From NCBI RefSeq assembly GCF_002806995.1, contig NZ_NIHE01000001.1, positions 496,001 through 560,000 of the forward strand: a DNA stretch of 64,000 nt, read 5' to 3'. Origin of the DNA: Confluentibacter lentus. Its GTDB lineage: Bacteria > Bacteroidota > Bacteroidia > Flavobacteriales > Flavobacteriaceae. Under the pieces are notes generated by a model. That model did no database searches. It was not told the DNA's origin and saw nothing but the letters and a program-made list of their open reading frames with translations. Of the stretch, positions 49,020 to 59,403 are shown in pieces (within the stretch, counting starts at the first letter, position 1; every line of letters starts with the position of its first letter). Position numbers and translations under genes: made by a program.

Positions 49020-49055
49020 CAACATATTTATAAATAAGACAATTTTATCCTATTT
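49020..49055 (-). promoter_or_regulatory. Promoter and Rrf2-type operator of nirK
   Basis: Inverted repeat AAATAAGACAA...TTATCCTATTT (49032-49055), matching the site before the Rrf2 gene at 21 of 24 positions. A minus-strand TATGTTG (plus 49020-49026), a near -7 element, lies directly downstream, 37 bases from the start codon, so the repressor would cover the -33 region. Confidence 0.65.
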
Positions 49056-49124
49056 GTTTTAACAAAAATAATTAATAGTAAAGTTACTAAATATGATATT
49101 TGTCACTTTTAATAACTAAGAACA

Positions 49125-49652
49125 TTAAAAATAAAACCTAACAAACGGCATCCAAGGATCGGCATAAATACTCTTCTCTTCATCATATAAAACATCATAC
49201 CTAATACCGAAAGTAACGCTACCACTCCTATAACCTAAACCTAAAAATAATGCAGGTGACCAATAATTATCGTCTTGAAGATTATAAACAGCGTCATATT
49301 TCCTATTCACTCTAAGTTCTTCAAATTCAGTAGAAAGTTGCAATTCTGGAATAACATTTACCAAACCAATGACGCTTCCACCATAAATAGTCGACTTATA
49401 AAAACCTTTTCTGTTGTTAATGGTTCCATTCAATCCTAAACCCAAAGCAACAGTTTCATTAAATTCGTAAATGGCACTTGGGGCTAAAGTTCCACTAAAA
49501 AAACCATTTCCAAAACCCAATCCAATGCCACCGCCAAAACGCACATGACTCCAAAAATCATTGACCTGTTGGGATTGCACTAAATTATTAAAACCAAAAA
49601 AAAGGATAAAAATAAAGGTTGCTTTTTTGCGAATTACTATTTTTTTATTCAT
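49125..49652 (-). CDS. Small outer-membrane beta-barrel protein (often misnamed alpha-ketoglutarate decarboxylase)
   Basis: A 175-residue exported protein with a signal peptide (FIFILFFGFNNLVQS) and short amphipathic strands: VRFGGGIGLGFGNGFFSGT, ALFLGLGYRSGSVTFGIRYD. It ends PFVRFYF with terminal Phe, as in small outer-membrane barrels. Proteins like this are labelled alpha-ketoglutarate decarboxylase in some flavobacterial annotations (from memory), probably because they lie next to sucA. There is no thiamine-diphosphate domain and the length excludes that enzyme. It is divergent from sucA. Its substrate, if it is a pore, is unknown. Confidence 0.75.
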   Translation of the reverse strand: MNKKIVIRKKATFIFILFFGFNNLVQSQQVNDFWSHVRFGGGIGLGFGNGFFSGTLAPSAIYEFNETVALGLGLNGTINNRKGFYKSTIYGGSVIGLVNVIPELQLSTEFEELRVNRKYDAVYNLQDDNYWSPALFLGLGYRSGSVTFGIRYDVLYDEEKSIYADPWMPFVRFYF

Positions 49653-49761
49653 TGAATTGCAATTTTATAATAAATTAACGAAATCACTAACTTATTGATG
49701 AAAAGGAATCTAAAACTCTTATAAATATATTAAAAGAAACTTCTATTTTTAGCAAAAGTTG

Positions 49762-49769
49762 TATTTTTG
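49762..49769 (+). promoter_or_regulatory. -7 element of the sucAB promoter
   Basis: TATTTTTG, a perfect TAnnTTTG match, 39 bases before the sucA start; no clear -33 element was found. Confidence 0.45.
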
Positions 49770-49808
49770 ACGAAATTTTGAAATCACTTTTCTGAAGTAT
49801 TAATTATA

Positions 49809-52550
49809 ATGGATAAATTTTCATTTTTAAACGCAGCACATACGGCATATTTTGCCGATTTATACGATCAATATTTACAAAATCCAGATTCTGTGGAACC
49901 AAGTTGGAGAGCCTTTTTTCAAGGTTACGACTTTGGTAGCGAGAGTTATGGTTTAACCGGTGAAATTGTTGAAGGTGTATCAACTCAAATTCCTGAAAAA
50001 TTAGAAAAAGAATTTCAAGTTCTGAAACTAATAGATGGCTATAGAATGCGCGGACATTTGTTTACAAAAACAAATCCAGTTCGCGATAGAAGAAGCTATA
50101 CCCCAACTTTAGAAATTGAAAACTTCGGACTTTCAGCAAATGATTTAGACACTATTTTTAATGCAGGAGAAGTATTAGGTGTTGGTGCTAAAACATTACG
50201 TGAAATTGTTAAGCATTTAGAGCGTATTTATTGTAGCTCTATAGGTGTGGAATATATGTATTTGCGTAATCCAGATGTTATCAAATGGTGGCAAGACAAA
50301 CTTAATTTAAATGATAACCAGCCCAATTTTTCGGCAGAAAAGAAAAAATACATCCTTTCTAAATTAAACCAAGCCGTCACTTTTGAGAACTTTTTACAGA
50401 CAAAATACGTTGGACAAAAACGTTTTTCTTTAGAAGGTGGTGAATCGTTAATTCCAGCCATTAGCAACACGCTATTTTACGCTGTTGAAAAATATCAAGT
50501 TAAAGAATGTGTTTTGGGAATGGCGCACCGCGGCCGTTTGAGCACGCTTATAAATATATTCAGAAAACCAGCTCATGAGCTTTTTAGCGAGTTTGATGGT
50601 AAAGATTTTGAAGATGCACATATAGATGGTGACGTAAAATACCATTTAGGGTTAACATTAGATAAAACCTATCAAAATGGTAAAAACATTAAGATGAATT
50701 TGGTACCAAATCCATCACACTTAGAAACCGTTGCATCTGTAGCAGAAGGTATTACAAGAGCAAAAATTGATAGTGATTATGATGGCGACAATTCTAAAAT
50801 ATTGCCGATTATAGTACATGGTGATGCTGCTATTGCAGGACAAGGTATTGTGTATGAAGTAGCTCAAATGAGTCAGCTCAATGGTTACAAAACAGGAGGA
50901 ACCATACATATTGTGGTTAACAACCAAATTGGTTTTACGACCAATTATTTAGATGCCCGTTCAAGCACCTATTGTACTGATATTGCTAAGGTAACTTTGT
51001 CACCTGTGCTCCACGTAAATTCAGATGATGCTGAAGCTGTTGTACATGCTGTGGAATTGGCGTTAGACTATAGAATGCGCTATAAAAAAGATGTGTATAT
51101 AGATTTATTAGGATATAGAAAATATGGCCATAATGAAGGTGATGAACCTCGATTTACGCAACCTAACTTATATAAAGCCATTGCAAAACATCCAGATCCT
51201 TTTGAAATATATTCTTCAAAATTAATTGCAGAAAACACCATTGACAAAGCTTATGTTCAAGCCATCAATGAAGAATTCAAGAATACTTTAGAAAGTGAAT
51301 ATACCAAATCGAAAGAATTAGACGCTTCAAAAGTTAGGGAATTCATGCAAGAACGTTGGCAAGGCTTTACCCGAAGTGGTTTAAATACTATGTTGGAAGG
51401 CGAGGATACCACCTACCCATCAGATAAATTAAAAAATATTGCTAAGGTAGTTTCAACGGTTCCTGAAGGTGTAAAATTTGTTAAAAAAGCAGAACGAATT
51501 CTAGAAGGAAGAGCCAGTATGGTTTTTGAAACCGATACCTTAGATTGGGGTATGGGAGAAACCTTAGCTTATGGTAGTTTGCTTGAAGAAGGTTTTAATG
51601 TGCGTATTTCAGGGCAAGATGTTGAACGTGGTACATTCAGCCACCGTCATGCTATTTTACGTGATGAAATATCTGAAGAACGTATCAACTTATTAAATAC
51701 TAATCCGCAGAATAAAGGTAAAATGGATATTTATAATTCCCTTTTGTCTGAATATGCTGTTCTTGGTTTTGATTATGGTTATGCTATGGCAAATCCAAAT
51801 ACGTTAACCATTTGGGAAGCTCAGTTCGGTGATTTTAGTAATGGTGCTCAAATTATTTTCGACCAATATTTATCGGCCGCAGAAGACAAATGGAAAACCC
51901 AAAACGGTATTGTGGTCTTATTGCCTCATGGTTATGAAGGTCAAGGTTCAGAACATTCATCTGCAAGGATAGAACGTTATTTACAATTATGTGCTAACGA
52001 TAATATGTTTGTGGCAAATTGTACAACTCCAGCAAATATTTACCATTTATTGCGTCGTCAAATGAAACGCGATTACAGAAAGCCTTTAATTGTTTTCACT
52101 CCAAAAAGTTTATTGAGACATCCTAAAGCGGTTTCCTCAATTAATGAATTGGCAAATGGCAGGTTTCAAGAAGTTATTGATGATGTTTTAGAACCTGAAA
52201 ATGTGAAAAAATTAGTGTTCTGTACAGGTAAGTTTTACTATGACCTAGAAGCTCAGCGTGAAAAACTGGAAAGAAATGATGTAGCACTTGTAAGAATAGA
52301 GCAATTATTTCCATTACATCTAGATAAAATACAGAATGTTATTAATAAATATCCTCATGTTGAAAAATACATTTGGGCTCAAGAAGAACCTAGAAATATG
52401 GGATCATGGAGTTATATTGTAGAGCGTCTGACTTTAGTTAAGTTAGATGTGTTAGCAAGACCTTATAGCTCTGTGCCTGCCCCAGGATCTAGCACAAGAG
52501 ACAAAAAAAGACAACAAGCGGTTATTAATGCTGTTTTTGATATAGTTTAA
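49809..52550 (+). CDS. sucA: 2-oxoglutarate dehydrogenase E1 component
   Basis: The 913-residue thiamine-diphosphate enzyme decarboxylates 2-oxoglutarate in the citric acid cycle. Visible blocks are the N-terminal tail that binds E2 (FLNAAHTAYFADLYDQYLQN), the E1 domain with GMAHRGRLSTLINIF, the ThDP-binding GDAAIAGQGIVYEV with HIVVNNQIGFTT, the pyrimidine domain (SGQDVERGTFSHRHAIL, EAQFGDFSNGAQIIFDQYLS) and the C-terminal domain. Length is normal (900-940). It is followed by sucB after 31 bases. The E3 subunit (lpd) is not in the window. Confidence 0.96.
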   Translation: MDKFSFLNAAHTAYFADLYDQYLQNPDSVEPSWRAFFQGYDFGSESYGLTGEIVEGVSTQIPEKLEKEFQVLKLIDGYRMRGHLFTKTNPVRDRRSYTPTLEIENFGLSANDLDTIFNAGEVLGVGAKTLREIVKHLERIYCSSIGVEYMYLRNPDVIKWWQDKLNLNDNQPNFSAEKKKYILSKLNQAVTFENFLQTKYVGQKRFSLEGGESLIPAISNTLFYAVEKYQVKECVLGMAHRGRLSTLINIFRKPAHELFSEFDGKDFEDAHIDGDVKYHLGLTLDKTYQNGKNIKMNLVPNPSHLETVASVAEGITRAKIDSDYDGDNSKILPIIVHGDAAIAGQGIVYEVAQMSQLNGYKTGGTIHIVVNNQIGFTTNYLDARSSTYCTDIAKVTLSPVLHVNSDDAEAVVHAVELALDYRMRYKKDVYIDLLGYRKYGHNEGDEPRFTQPNLYKAIAKHPDPFEIYSSKLIAENTIDKAYVQAINEEFKNTLESEYTKSKELDASKVREFMQERWQGFTRSGLNTMLEGEDTTYPSDKLKNIAKVVSTVPEGVKFVKKAERILEGRASMVFETDTLDWGMGETLAYGSLLEEGFNVRISGQDVERGTFSHRHAILRDEISEERINLLNTNPQNKGKMDIYNSLLSEYAVLGFDYGYAMANPNTLTIWEAQFGDFSNGAQIIFDQYLSAAEDKWKTQNGIVVLLPHGYEGQGSEHSSARIERYLQLCANDNMFVANCTTPANIYHLLRRQMKRDYRKPLIVFTPKSLLRHPKAVSSINELANGRFQEVIDDVLEPENVKKLVFCTGKFYYDLEAQREKLERNDVALVRIEQLFPLHLDKIQNVINKYPHVEKYIWAQEEPRNMGSWSYIVERLTLVKLDVLARPYSSVPAPGSSTRDKKRQQAVINAVFDIV

Positions 52551-52581
52551 AAATATTATAATATAATTAAAATTATAAAGA

Positions 52582-53805
52582 ATGATTTTAGAAATGAAAG
52601 TGCCCTCGCCGGGAGAATCCATTAAAGAAGTGGAAATAGCTACATGGCTTGTACAAGATGGAGATTATGTAGAAAAAGACCAAGCCATTGCCGAGGTAGA
52701 TAGTGATAAAGCAACCCTTGAACTTCCTGCAGAAGCTAGTGGAATTATTACACTTAAGGCTGAAGAAGGTGACGCTGTGGCTGTTGGTGCCGTTGTATGC
52801 TTAATTGATACTAGTGCAGCAAAACCAGAAGGTGATGTGCCTAAAGTTGAAAAGAAAGAAGAGGCTCCAAAAGCTGAAACTCCAAAAGCTGAAGCCTCTA
52901 AACCAGTGACTGCAGAAACTAAAACATACGCAACAGGTTCTGCTAGTCCTGCTGCTAAGAAAATCCTAGCTGAAAAAGGCATCAGTGCATCTACCATTTC
53001 TGGAACAGGAAAAGATGGTAGAGTAACTAAAGAAGATGCTGTTAGCGCAGTACCTTCTATGGGAACTCCTACAGGCGGAAGCAGAGGTGCTAACAGAAGT
53101 AAAATGTCTATGTTACGCCGTAAAGTGGCAGAACGCTTGGTTGAAGCAAAAAATACAACAGCGATGTTAACTACTTTCAACGAAGTAGATATGTCTCCTA
53201 TTTTTGCTTTACGCGATGAACACAAAGAAACATTTAAAACCAAACATAATGTTGGTTTGGGCTTTATGAGTTTCTTTACATTAGCTGTAGTTAGAGCTTT
53301 AAAAATGTATCCTGCTGTAAACTCAATGATTAGTGGCAATGAAATGGTAAGCTATGATTTTTGCGACATTAGTATTGCCGTTTCAGGACCAAAAGGATTG
53401 ATGGTACCAGTGATACGAAATGCAGAAAATTTAAGTTTTAGAGGCGTAGAATCTGAAGTAAAACGTTTAGCATTACGTGCTAGAGATGGTCAAATTACCG
53501 TTGACGAAATGACAGGTGGCACTTTTACCATTACTAATGGTGGTGTATTTGGTAGTATGTTATCTACTCCAATTATCAATCCACCTCAGAGTGGTATTTT
53601 AGGGATGCACAACATTGTTGAAAGACCAGTTGCTATCAATGGCAAAGTTGAAATACGTCCTATTATGTACGTCGCTTTGTCTTACGACCATAGAATTATT
53701 GATGGCAAGGAAAGTGTTGGCTTTTTAGTGGCTGTTAAAGAAGCTCTAGAAAATCCCGTGGAATTATTAATGAATAATGATGTTAAAAAAGCTTTAGAAC
53801 TTTAA
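52582..53805 (+). CDS. sucB: Dihydrolipoamide succinyltransferase (E2 of 2-oxoglutarate dehydrogenase)
   Basis: A 407-residue E2 chain. One lipoyl domain (1-77) has the modified Lys43 in [11 protein letters not shown] flexible Ala/Pro/Lys/Glu linker (about 80-118) follows, then the peripheral-subunit-binding domain (about 122-160; [20 protein letters not shown]) and the catalytic domain (about 175-407) with the active-site His370 and Asp374 in [11 protein letters not shown]. It transfers the succinyl group to CoA. It is the second gene of the sucAB operon and is closed by a strong terminator. Confidence 0.96.
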   Translation: MILEMKVPSPGESIKEVEIATWLVQDGDYVEKDQAIAEVDSDKATLELPAEASGIITLKAEEGDAVAVGAVVCLIDTSAAKPEGDVPKVEKKEEAPKAETPKAEASKPVTAETKTYATGSASPAAKKILAEKGISASTISGTGKDGRVTKEDAVSAVPSMGTPTGGSRGANRSKMSMLRRKVAERLVEAKNTTAMLTTFNEVDMSPIFALRDEHKETFKTKHNVGLGFMSFFTLAVVRALKMYPAVNSMISGNEMVSYDFCDISIAVSGPKGLMVPVIRNAENLSFRGVESEVKRLALRARDGQITVDEMTGGTFTITNGGVFGSMLSTPIINPPQSGILGMHNIVERPVAINGKVEIRPIMYVALSYDHRIIDGKESVGFLVAVKEALENPVELLMNNDVKKALEL

Positions 53806-53827
53806 TAACACCTATTAGATAATTTAA

Positions 53828-53862
53828 AAATGGTCAGACTTTAAAGTCTGACCATTTTTTTT
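53828..53862 (+). terminator. Terminator of sucAB
   Basis: Perfect palindromic stem AAATGGTCAGACTTT / AAAGTCTGACCATTT (53828-53857), followed by a T run. The 270 bases to the next gene show no other feature. Confidence 0.85.
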
Positions 53863-54076
53863 AGATTAAAATTTATAGTCTCGTGCAATTACATATCGCC
53901 ACAAAAACGGACCTAAGTTATTTTGTGTTAGTTGCTTTAGTCAGTTTATTAATAAATTCCGCCATCAAAATATCAAATAAACTCCATAAAATGTGCTACT
54001 ATAAAAATATTTTAACATCTAAAGCTTACTTATATCCGTAAATAAATTAAGTCTAATATAATAACATTAAAAAATT

Positions 54077-54910
54077 ATGAGAAAAATTTCAATTCTACTA
54101 ATTGCAATTATTGTAAGTTCTTGTGTTTCAAAAAAGAAATATGTAGCCTTAGAGCAAGAAAATGGGGAAATAAAAAGTGAACTACAAAAAACCAGAGTTG
54201 CTAAAGAAGATTTAGAAGCTAAATTTGATATCATCCAAGCTCGCGTTGATGAATATAATTCTAAAATTATGTCATTAAAAGAAGAAAGCGATTCTAAATA
54301 TGAAGTTGTTGGAGACAATGCGGCAATTATGTCGAACGATTCCAAAAAAGTCATGCGAGAAACATTAACAAAAGTAGATGCCAATAAACTAAGCCAAGCT
54401 AGAACGCTTAAAGATTCCATGAATTTGGCTATTGCTTATAATTTAGGAAAAACAATAAGTGCCAGTAACATGAATGAAGATGAAGATATTGCGGTAGATA
54501 TTAATGAAACGGTGGTTATGATTTCTATTGCCGATAATATGTTATTCAATACCGGGAGTTACCAATTGAGTTCTAAAGCAGATACAATTCTTCAAAAATT
54601 AGCGGATGTTATAAATTCTGAGCCTAGTTTAGAAGTTATGGTTGAAGGTCATACCGATTCTAGAACCATAAGTACTGCAAATATTTCAGACAATTGGGAC
54701 TTGAGTGTTTTAAGAGCAACATCAGTAGTTAGAAAACTTCAAGAAAAATTTGCTGTAGCACCTGAAAAAATGATTGCTGCTGGAAGAAGTAGTTATCAAC
54801 CACTTGTTGAGAATGACTCAAAAGAAAATATGGCTAGAAACAGAAGAACACGTATTGTTATTCTTCCCAACATTGATAAGTTTTTTGCTTTAATGGCTTC
54901 TAATAATTAA
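54077..54910 (+). CDS. OmpA-family peptidoglycan-binding lipoprotein
   Basis: A 277-residue lipoprotein (MRKISILLIAIIVSSCVSKK, Cys 16) with a short coiled coil (about 20-80), a variable middle part and an OmpA domain (about 145-275). Recognisable are NMLFNTGSYQLSSKA, VMVEGHTDSRTIS and AAGRSSYQPLVEND...ARNRRTRIVILP. It is a paralogue in plan of the protein at 3880-4839 but has a shorter coil. The role is anchoring the outer membrane to peptidoglycan. It stands alone, with a terminator downstream. Confidence 0.9.
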   Translation: MRKISILLIAIIVSSCVSKKKYVALEQENGEIKSELQKTRVAKEDLEAKFDIIQARVDEYNSKIMSLKEESDSKYEVVGDNAAIMSNDSKKVMRETLTKVDANKLSQARTLKDSMNLAIAYNLGKTISASNMNEDEDIAVDINETVVMISIADNMLFNTGSYQLSSKADTILQKLADVINSEPSLEVMVEGHTDSRTISTANISDNWDLSVLRATSVVRKLQEKFAVAPEKMIAAGRSSYQPLVENDSKENMARNRRTRIVILPNIDKFFALMASNN

Positions 54911-54934
54911 TATAAATTATCATATAATATAACT

Positions 54935-54963
54935 GAAAGGCACCTTTTAAAAGGTGCCTTTTT
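54935..54963 (+). terminator. Terminator after the OmpA lipoprotein gene
   Basis: Stem AAAGGCACCTTTT / AAAAGGTGCCTTT, perfect and nearly loopless, followed by T. Confidence 0.85.
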
Positions 54964-55048
54964 AAATTTATGCCTTTTAAACAATTATCTTTCATCCATT
55001 CTTTATTACTTCAGCTAAGTTCTCTATTTTCGCAAAAAAATAGAACAT

Positions 55049-55330
55049 ATGATTTCAATAAACGAATATTTTGGCGGTAACGTTAAATCTTTAGGATACA
55101 CGTCTTCAACAGGAAAATCCACAATTGGTGTTATGGAAGCTGGAGATTACGAATTTGGGACTTCTACCCATGAAACCATGATTGTTATAGAAGGTGAAAT
55201 GACCGTTAAATTACCTAACAGTTCTGAATGGACAACCTATAAAGCTGGAGAATCATACCAAATTGATGCCAACAACAAGTTTCAGGTAAAAGTATCTGGA
55301 CAAACGTCTTATTTATGTCAGTATAAATAA
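55049..55330 (+). CDS. ppnP: Pyrimidine/purine nucleoside phosphorylase PpnP
   Basis: A 93-residue cupin of the PpnP (DUF1255) family, full length. The start NEYFGGNVKSLGY and the blocks GVMEAGDYEFGTSTHETM, IEGEMTVKLP and YKAGESYQID are typical. The enzyme phosphorolyses several nucleosides in salvage. It stands alone between two terminators and is convergent with nrdA. Confidence 0.92.
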   Translation: MISINEYFGGNVKSLGYTSSTGKSTIGVMEAGDYEFGTSTHETMIVIEGEMTVKLPNSSEWTTYKAGESYQIDANNKFQVKVSGQTSYLCQYK

Positions 55331-55353
55331 GTATATCAAATTAAGGTATAATA

Positions 55354-55381
55354 AAAAAGCATCTCTTTCGAGATGCTTTTT
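55354..55381. terminator. Bidirectional terminator between ppnP and nrdA
   Basis: Stem AAAAAGCATCTC / GAGATGCTTTTT with a four-base loop TTTC, flanked by A and T runs. Confidence 0.88.
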
Positions 55382-55405
55382 AACTTTAAACACTTAAATA
55401 AAAAA

Positions 55406-57877
55406 TTAAGACCCACACATTAAGCAATCGTCGCCTTCAGCGGCTTTAGCTTGGGCAATTAAGGCTCTCATTTCTTCGGCAGACATGGGTTCTACTTCCG
55501 TATTTTGTTGGGCAAATTTAGTAGCTGCTTTAACCGCTAACTTTTTTTGTTGTGCTAAATGTGCTTCATCTATTACTTCTTCTACTTCGGCATTAGGCTC
55601 CAATTTTTGAGCTTTATCTAAAGTGAACTTAATAGCGTCTACAGCACTCTTAGTACGCAAATAGTACATACCTGTTTTTAAGCCACTTTTCCAAGCGTAA
55701 AAGTGCATAGACGTTAATTTCGCCATGGTAGCACCTTCTAAAAATAAATTAAGCGATTGTGATTGATCAATAAAATATCCTCTTTGGCGAGACATATCAA
55801 TAATGTCTTTCATACTCAATTCCCAAACCGTTTTATACAATTCTTTAATATGTTGCGGAATGATGTCTACGTGTTGTACAGAACCATTGGCGCGCATGAT
55901 TTCTTGTTTCAAACTATCATCCCAAAGACCTAATTCTACTAAATCTTCCAATAAATGTTTATTCACAACAATAAATTCACCAGATAACACACGACGCGTA
56001 TAAATATTAGACGTGTAAGGCTCAAAACATTCATTATTTCCAAGAATTTGTGATGTTGAAGCTGTTGGCATTGGCGCTACTAATAATGAGTTACGCACAC
56101 CGTGTTTCATGACTTGTTTACGTAATTTATCCCAATCCCAATTGCCGCTTAATTCTTCATCCTTCAAGCCCCACAAATTATGTTGGAATTCGCCTTTACT
56201 TATCGGAGATCCTTTAAAAGTTTGGTAAGGCCCATCTTCTTTGGCTTCTTCCATACTTGCCGTAACAGCAGCAAAATAAAGGGTCTCAAAAATATCTTGG
56301 TTTAACTTTTTGGCTTCGTCACTGGTAAAAGGCATACGTAATTGTATAAACGTATCTGCCAATCCTTGCACACCCAATCCTATGGGTCTATGACGCATAT
56401 TGGAGTTTTCAGCTTCTTTTACTGGATAGTAATTTCTATCAATAACCCTGTTTAAATTTTTGGTAACACGTTTTGTAATACGGAAAAGTTCTTTATGGTC
56501 GAATTCACCACCTTTCACAAACATAGGTAACGCAATGGATGCCAAGTTACATACCGCCACCTCATCTGGAGAGGTATATTCCAAAATCTCTGTACATAAA
56601 TTTGATGAACGGATGGTTCCCAAATTCTGTTGATTGGATTTACGGTTGGCAGCATCTTTATACAACATATAAGGCGTTCCTGTTTCAATTTGGGATTCTA
56701 ATATTTTCTCCCAAAGTTCTCTCGCTTTAATGGTTTTACGCCCTTTACCTTCGGTTTCGTATTTTATGTACAAGGTTTCAAAAGCTTCACTATGTACTTC
56801 ATCTAAACCTGGGCATTCGTTAGGACACATCAGGGTCCAATGTCCATCTTCTTGTACACGTTTCATAAACAAATCGGAAATCCACATCGCATAAAATAAA
56901 TCACGGGCGCGCATTTCTTCTTTACCATGGTTTTTCTTCAACTCTAAAAACTGAAAAATATCGGCATGCCAAGTTTCAATATAAATGGCAAAACTTCCTT
57001 TACGTTTTCCGCCGCCTTGGTCTACATAACGAGCTGTATCGTTAAACACTTGCAACATAGGTACAATGCCGTTACTAGTGCCATTTGTGCCACCAATGTA
57101 ACTTCCAGTAGCACGTATGTTATGAATTGCCAACCCAATACCACCGGCAGATTGTGATATTTTGGCTGTTTGTTTTAAAGTATCATATATACCATCAATA
57201 CTATCTTCTTTCATGGTTAATAAGAAACAAGACGACATTTGTGGTTTTGGTGTGCCAGAATTGAATAATGTTGGTGTAGCGTGTGTAAAGTATTTTTTGG
57301 ACATGAGCTCATACGTCTCAATAACCGATTCCATGTCATTTAAATGAATGCCAACAGCAACACGCATGAGCATGTGTTGTGGACGCTCGGCAATTTTCCC
57401 ATTTAATTTTAGAAGATAGGACCGTTCTAAGGTTTTGAATCCGAAATAATCATACCCAAAATCACGATTGTAAATGATGGTAGAATCCAAAACATCTTTG
57501 TTAGCCATAATCACTTCATAAACATCATCAGCTAAAAGAGGTGCTTCTTTTCCTGTTCTTGGATTTATGTAGGTATATAAATCGTGCATCACGTCACTAA
57601 AAGTTTTTTTAGTGTTTTTATGTAAGTTAGAAACTGATATTCTTGCTGCAAGACGTGCATAATCTGGATGTGCGGTAGTCATAGTTGCAGCAATTTCTGC
57701 GGCAAGATTATCCAATTCGCTAGTAGTTACACCATCATACAAGCCTTCAATAACGCGCATGGCTACCTTTAATGGATCAACCAATTCATTTAATCCATAG
57801 CAAAGTTTTCTAACTCTTGCTGTGATTTTGTCGAACATCACTTGTTCTTTTCTTCCGTCTCTTTTTAATACATACAT
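55406..57877 (-). CDS. nrdA: Ribonucleoside-diphosphate reductase, alpha subunit (class Ia)
   Basis: The 823-residue catalytic subunit converts ribonucleotides to deoxyribonucleotides. It has an N-terminal ATP cone (about 1-90; [18 protein letters not shown]), the first active-site Cys in [11 protein letters not shown], the thiyl-radical region in [20 protein letters not shown] (with the conserved Cys and Glu), and [20 protein letters not shown]-terminal redox pair CLMCGS is re-reduced by thioredoxin or glutaredoxin. The ATP cone gives overall control by dATP. It lies 254 bases after nrdB on the same strand. Confidence 0.96.
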   Translation of the reverse strand: MYVLKRDGRKEQVMFDKITARVRKLCYGLNELVDPLKVAMRVIEGLYDGVTTSELDNLAAEIAATMTTAHPDYARLAARISVSNLHKNTKKTFSDVMHDLYTYINPRTGKEAPLLADDVYEVIMANKDVLDSTIIYNRDFGYDYFGFKTLERSYLLKLNGKIAERPQHMLMRVAVGIHLNDMESVIETYELMSKKYFTHATPTLFNSGTPKPQMSSCFLLTMKEDSIDGIYDTLKQTAKISQSAGGIGLAIHNIRATGSYIGGTNGTSNGIVPMLQVFNDTARYVDQGGGKRKGSFAIYIETWHADIFQFLELKKNHGKEEMRARDLFYAMWISDLFMKRVQEDGHWTLMCPNECPGLDEVHSEAFETLYIKYETEGKGRKTIKARELWEKILESQIETGTPYMLYKDAANRKSNQQNLGTIRSSNLCTEILEYTSPDEVAVCNLASIALPMFVKGGEFDHKELFRITKRVTKNLNRVIDRNYYPVKEAENSNMRHRPIGLGVQGLADTFIQLRMPFTSDEAKKLNQDIFETLYFAAVTASMEEAKEDGPYQTFKGSPISKGEFQHNLWGLKDEELSGNWDWDKLRKQVMKHGVRNSLLVAPMPTASTSQILGNNECFEPYTSNIYTRRVLSGEFIVVNKHLLEDLVELGLWDDSLKQEIMRANGSVQHVDIIPQHIKELYKTVWELSMKDIIDMSRQRGYFIDQSQSLNLFLEGATMAKLTSMHFYAWKSGLKTGMYYLRTKSAVDAIKFTLDKAQKLEPNAEVEEVIDEAHLAQQKKLAVKAATKFAQQNTEVEPMSAEEMRALIAQAKAAEGDDCLMCGS

Positions 57878-58082
57878 TGCTTTACACGTTTTTTAGTTTT
57901 CCTGATACACCTTCAGAAAATGGGTTAATTGGTCATTCCAAGTTTGGGCTCTAATGGTCAGTTAGATGAAACTTAGTTGGTTTTGGTTACTTTTATAAGG
58001 TTAAAATGAATTCTGAAATTCAGATTTTAAACTTACACTTAATAAAAACTTAATTAACTTTCCATTGTTAATGGAAATATCA

Positions 58083-58137
58083 TTTTAATTGAATTCTCAA
58101 AAAATTGAACCTTTGAGAATTTAAAATTCAATTAAAA
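58083..58137 (-). repeat. Nested AT-rich inverted repeats between nrdB and nrdA
   Basis: Outer repeat TTTTAATTGAATT (58083-58095) / AATTCAATTAAAA (58125-58137) and inner repeat AATTCTCAAA (58092-58101) / TTTGAGAATT (58112-58121). The outer arm covers the nrdB stop codon. No U run follows, so it is not a clear terminator. Confidence 0.6.
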
Positions 58138-59112
58138 ATCGGCGTCAAAGGTAAATTTGTCCTTATCTTCTTCTTTATTAAGAACACCTGCTTTTTGATA
58201 TTCAGATACTCGTTTTTCGAAAAAGTTGGTTTTCCCTTGTAATGAAATCATATCCATAAAATCAAAAGGATTTGTAGCATTGTAAACTTTGTCACAACCA
58301 AATTCCCCTAATAATCTATCGGTTACAAACTCTAAATACTGCGTCATCAATTTGGCGTTCATACCTATCAAACTTACAGGAAGCGATTCGGTAATGAACA
58401 TACGCTCAATATCTAAGGCGTTTGTTAATATTTCCGTAATACGTTCTTTTGAAACTTTATTTACTATGTGGTTATTATGTAGATGCACCGCAAAATCGCA
58501 ATGCAACCCTTCATCTCTTGAAATCAATTCGTTTGAGAATGTTAAACCTGGTAACAATCCTCGTTTTTTAAGCCAGAAAATTGAGCAAAAACTACCTGAG
58601 AAAAAGATACCTTCTACAGCTGCAAACGCAATTAAACGCTCAGCAAAGCTTGGAGAATCTATCCATTTTAAAGCCCATTCTGCTTTTTCCTTAATGGCAG
58701 GAAACACTTCAATGGCTTTAAACAGTTCATCTTTCTCTTTGTCATCTTTTACATAGGTATCAATCAATAATGAATATACTTCTGAGTGAATATTTTCCAT
58801 CATGATTTGAAAACCATAAAAGAATTTTGCCTCTGTATATTGCACTTCAGAGACAAAGTTCTCTGCTAGATTTTCGTTTACAATACCATCACTGGCTGCA
58901 AAAAATGCTAACACATGTTTGATAAAATAGCGCTCATCATCCGTTAATTTGGTGTTCCAATCTGAGAGGTCTTGGTGCAAATCAATTTCTTCCGCGGTCC
59001 AAATACTTGCTTCTTGCTTTTTATACCATTCCCAGATATCATGATGTTTGATTGGAAAAATAACGAAACGATCTTTGTTTTCTTGTAAAATGGGTTCAAT
59101 AGCCTGCGACAT
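58132..59112 (-). CDS. nrdB: Ribonucleoside-diphosphate reductase, beta subunit (class Ia)
   Basis: The 326-residue subunit carries the di-iron tyrosyl radical. All ligands of the eukaryote-like type are seen: Asp44 in WTAEEIDLH, then [12 protein letters not shown] with Glu106, His109 and the radical-bearing Tyr113, then [13 protein letters not shown] and [14 protein letters not shown]. Presence of the Tyr makes this class Ia. It starts 291 bases from the DUF3109 gene; that gap is AT-rich and holds only a near -7 element (AATCTTTG on the minus strand at plus 59169-59176, seven of eight). nrdB precedes nrdA, the reverse of E. coli order. Confidence 0.96.
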   Translation of the reverse strand: MSQAIEPILQENKDRFVIFPIKHHDIWEWYKKQEASIWTAEEIDLHQDLSDWNTKLTDDERYFIKHVLAFFAASDGIVNENLAENFVSEVQYTEAKFFYGFQIMMENIHSEVYSLLIDTYVKDDKEKDELFKAIEVFPAIKEKAEWALKWIDSPSFAERLIAFAAVEGIFFSGSFCSIFWLKKRGLLPGLTFSNELISRDEGLHCDFAVHLHNNHIVNKVSKERITEILTNALDIERMFITESLPVSLIGMNAKLMTQYLEFVTDRLLGEFGCDKVYNATNPFDFMDMISLQGKTNFFEKRVSEYQKAGVLNKEEDKDKFTFDADF

Positions 59113-59403
59113 TCTTTATGTGTTTTTTGTGAAAATTTAATCGAAAATTAGTTCCGACTTGGGATTAACAAAGATTCAAAAAAGAGCGTTAAAATGAAAG
59201 GCATAGTTATAAACATTGTCAACAAGTTTTTAACAAATCTAAGCGGCAACTTAAAAATTGACAATAATTACTTAAATTTTATATTACTGAAAATCAATTA
59301 TTTAAAAAATAAAAAATTGCTTAGCTACTGTAAAATAACGATTCTTAATTTTAACAAATAAGATTAAAATATAAAACGTTAAAATATGTTTTTGAAGTTA
59401 TAT

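Noticed and set aside
52665-53339. 224-codon minus-strand ORF inside sucB
   Set aside because: Antisense to the lipoyl domain, linker and start of the catalytic domain; the composition follows from the sucB codons.
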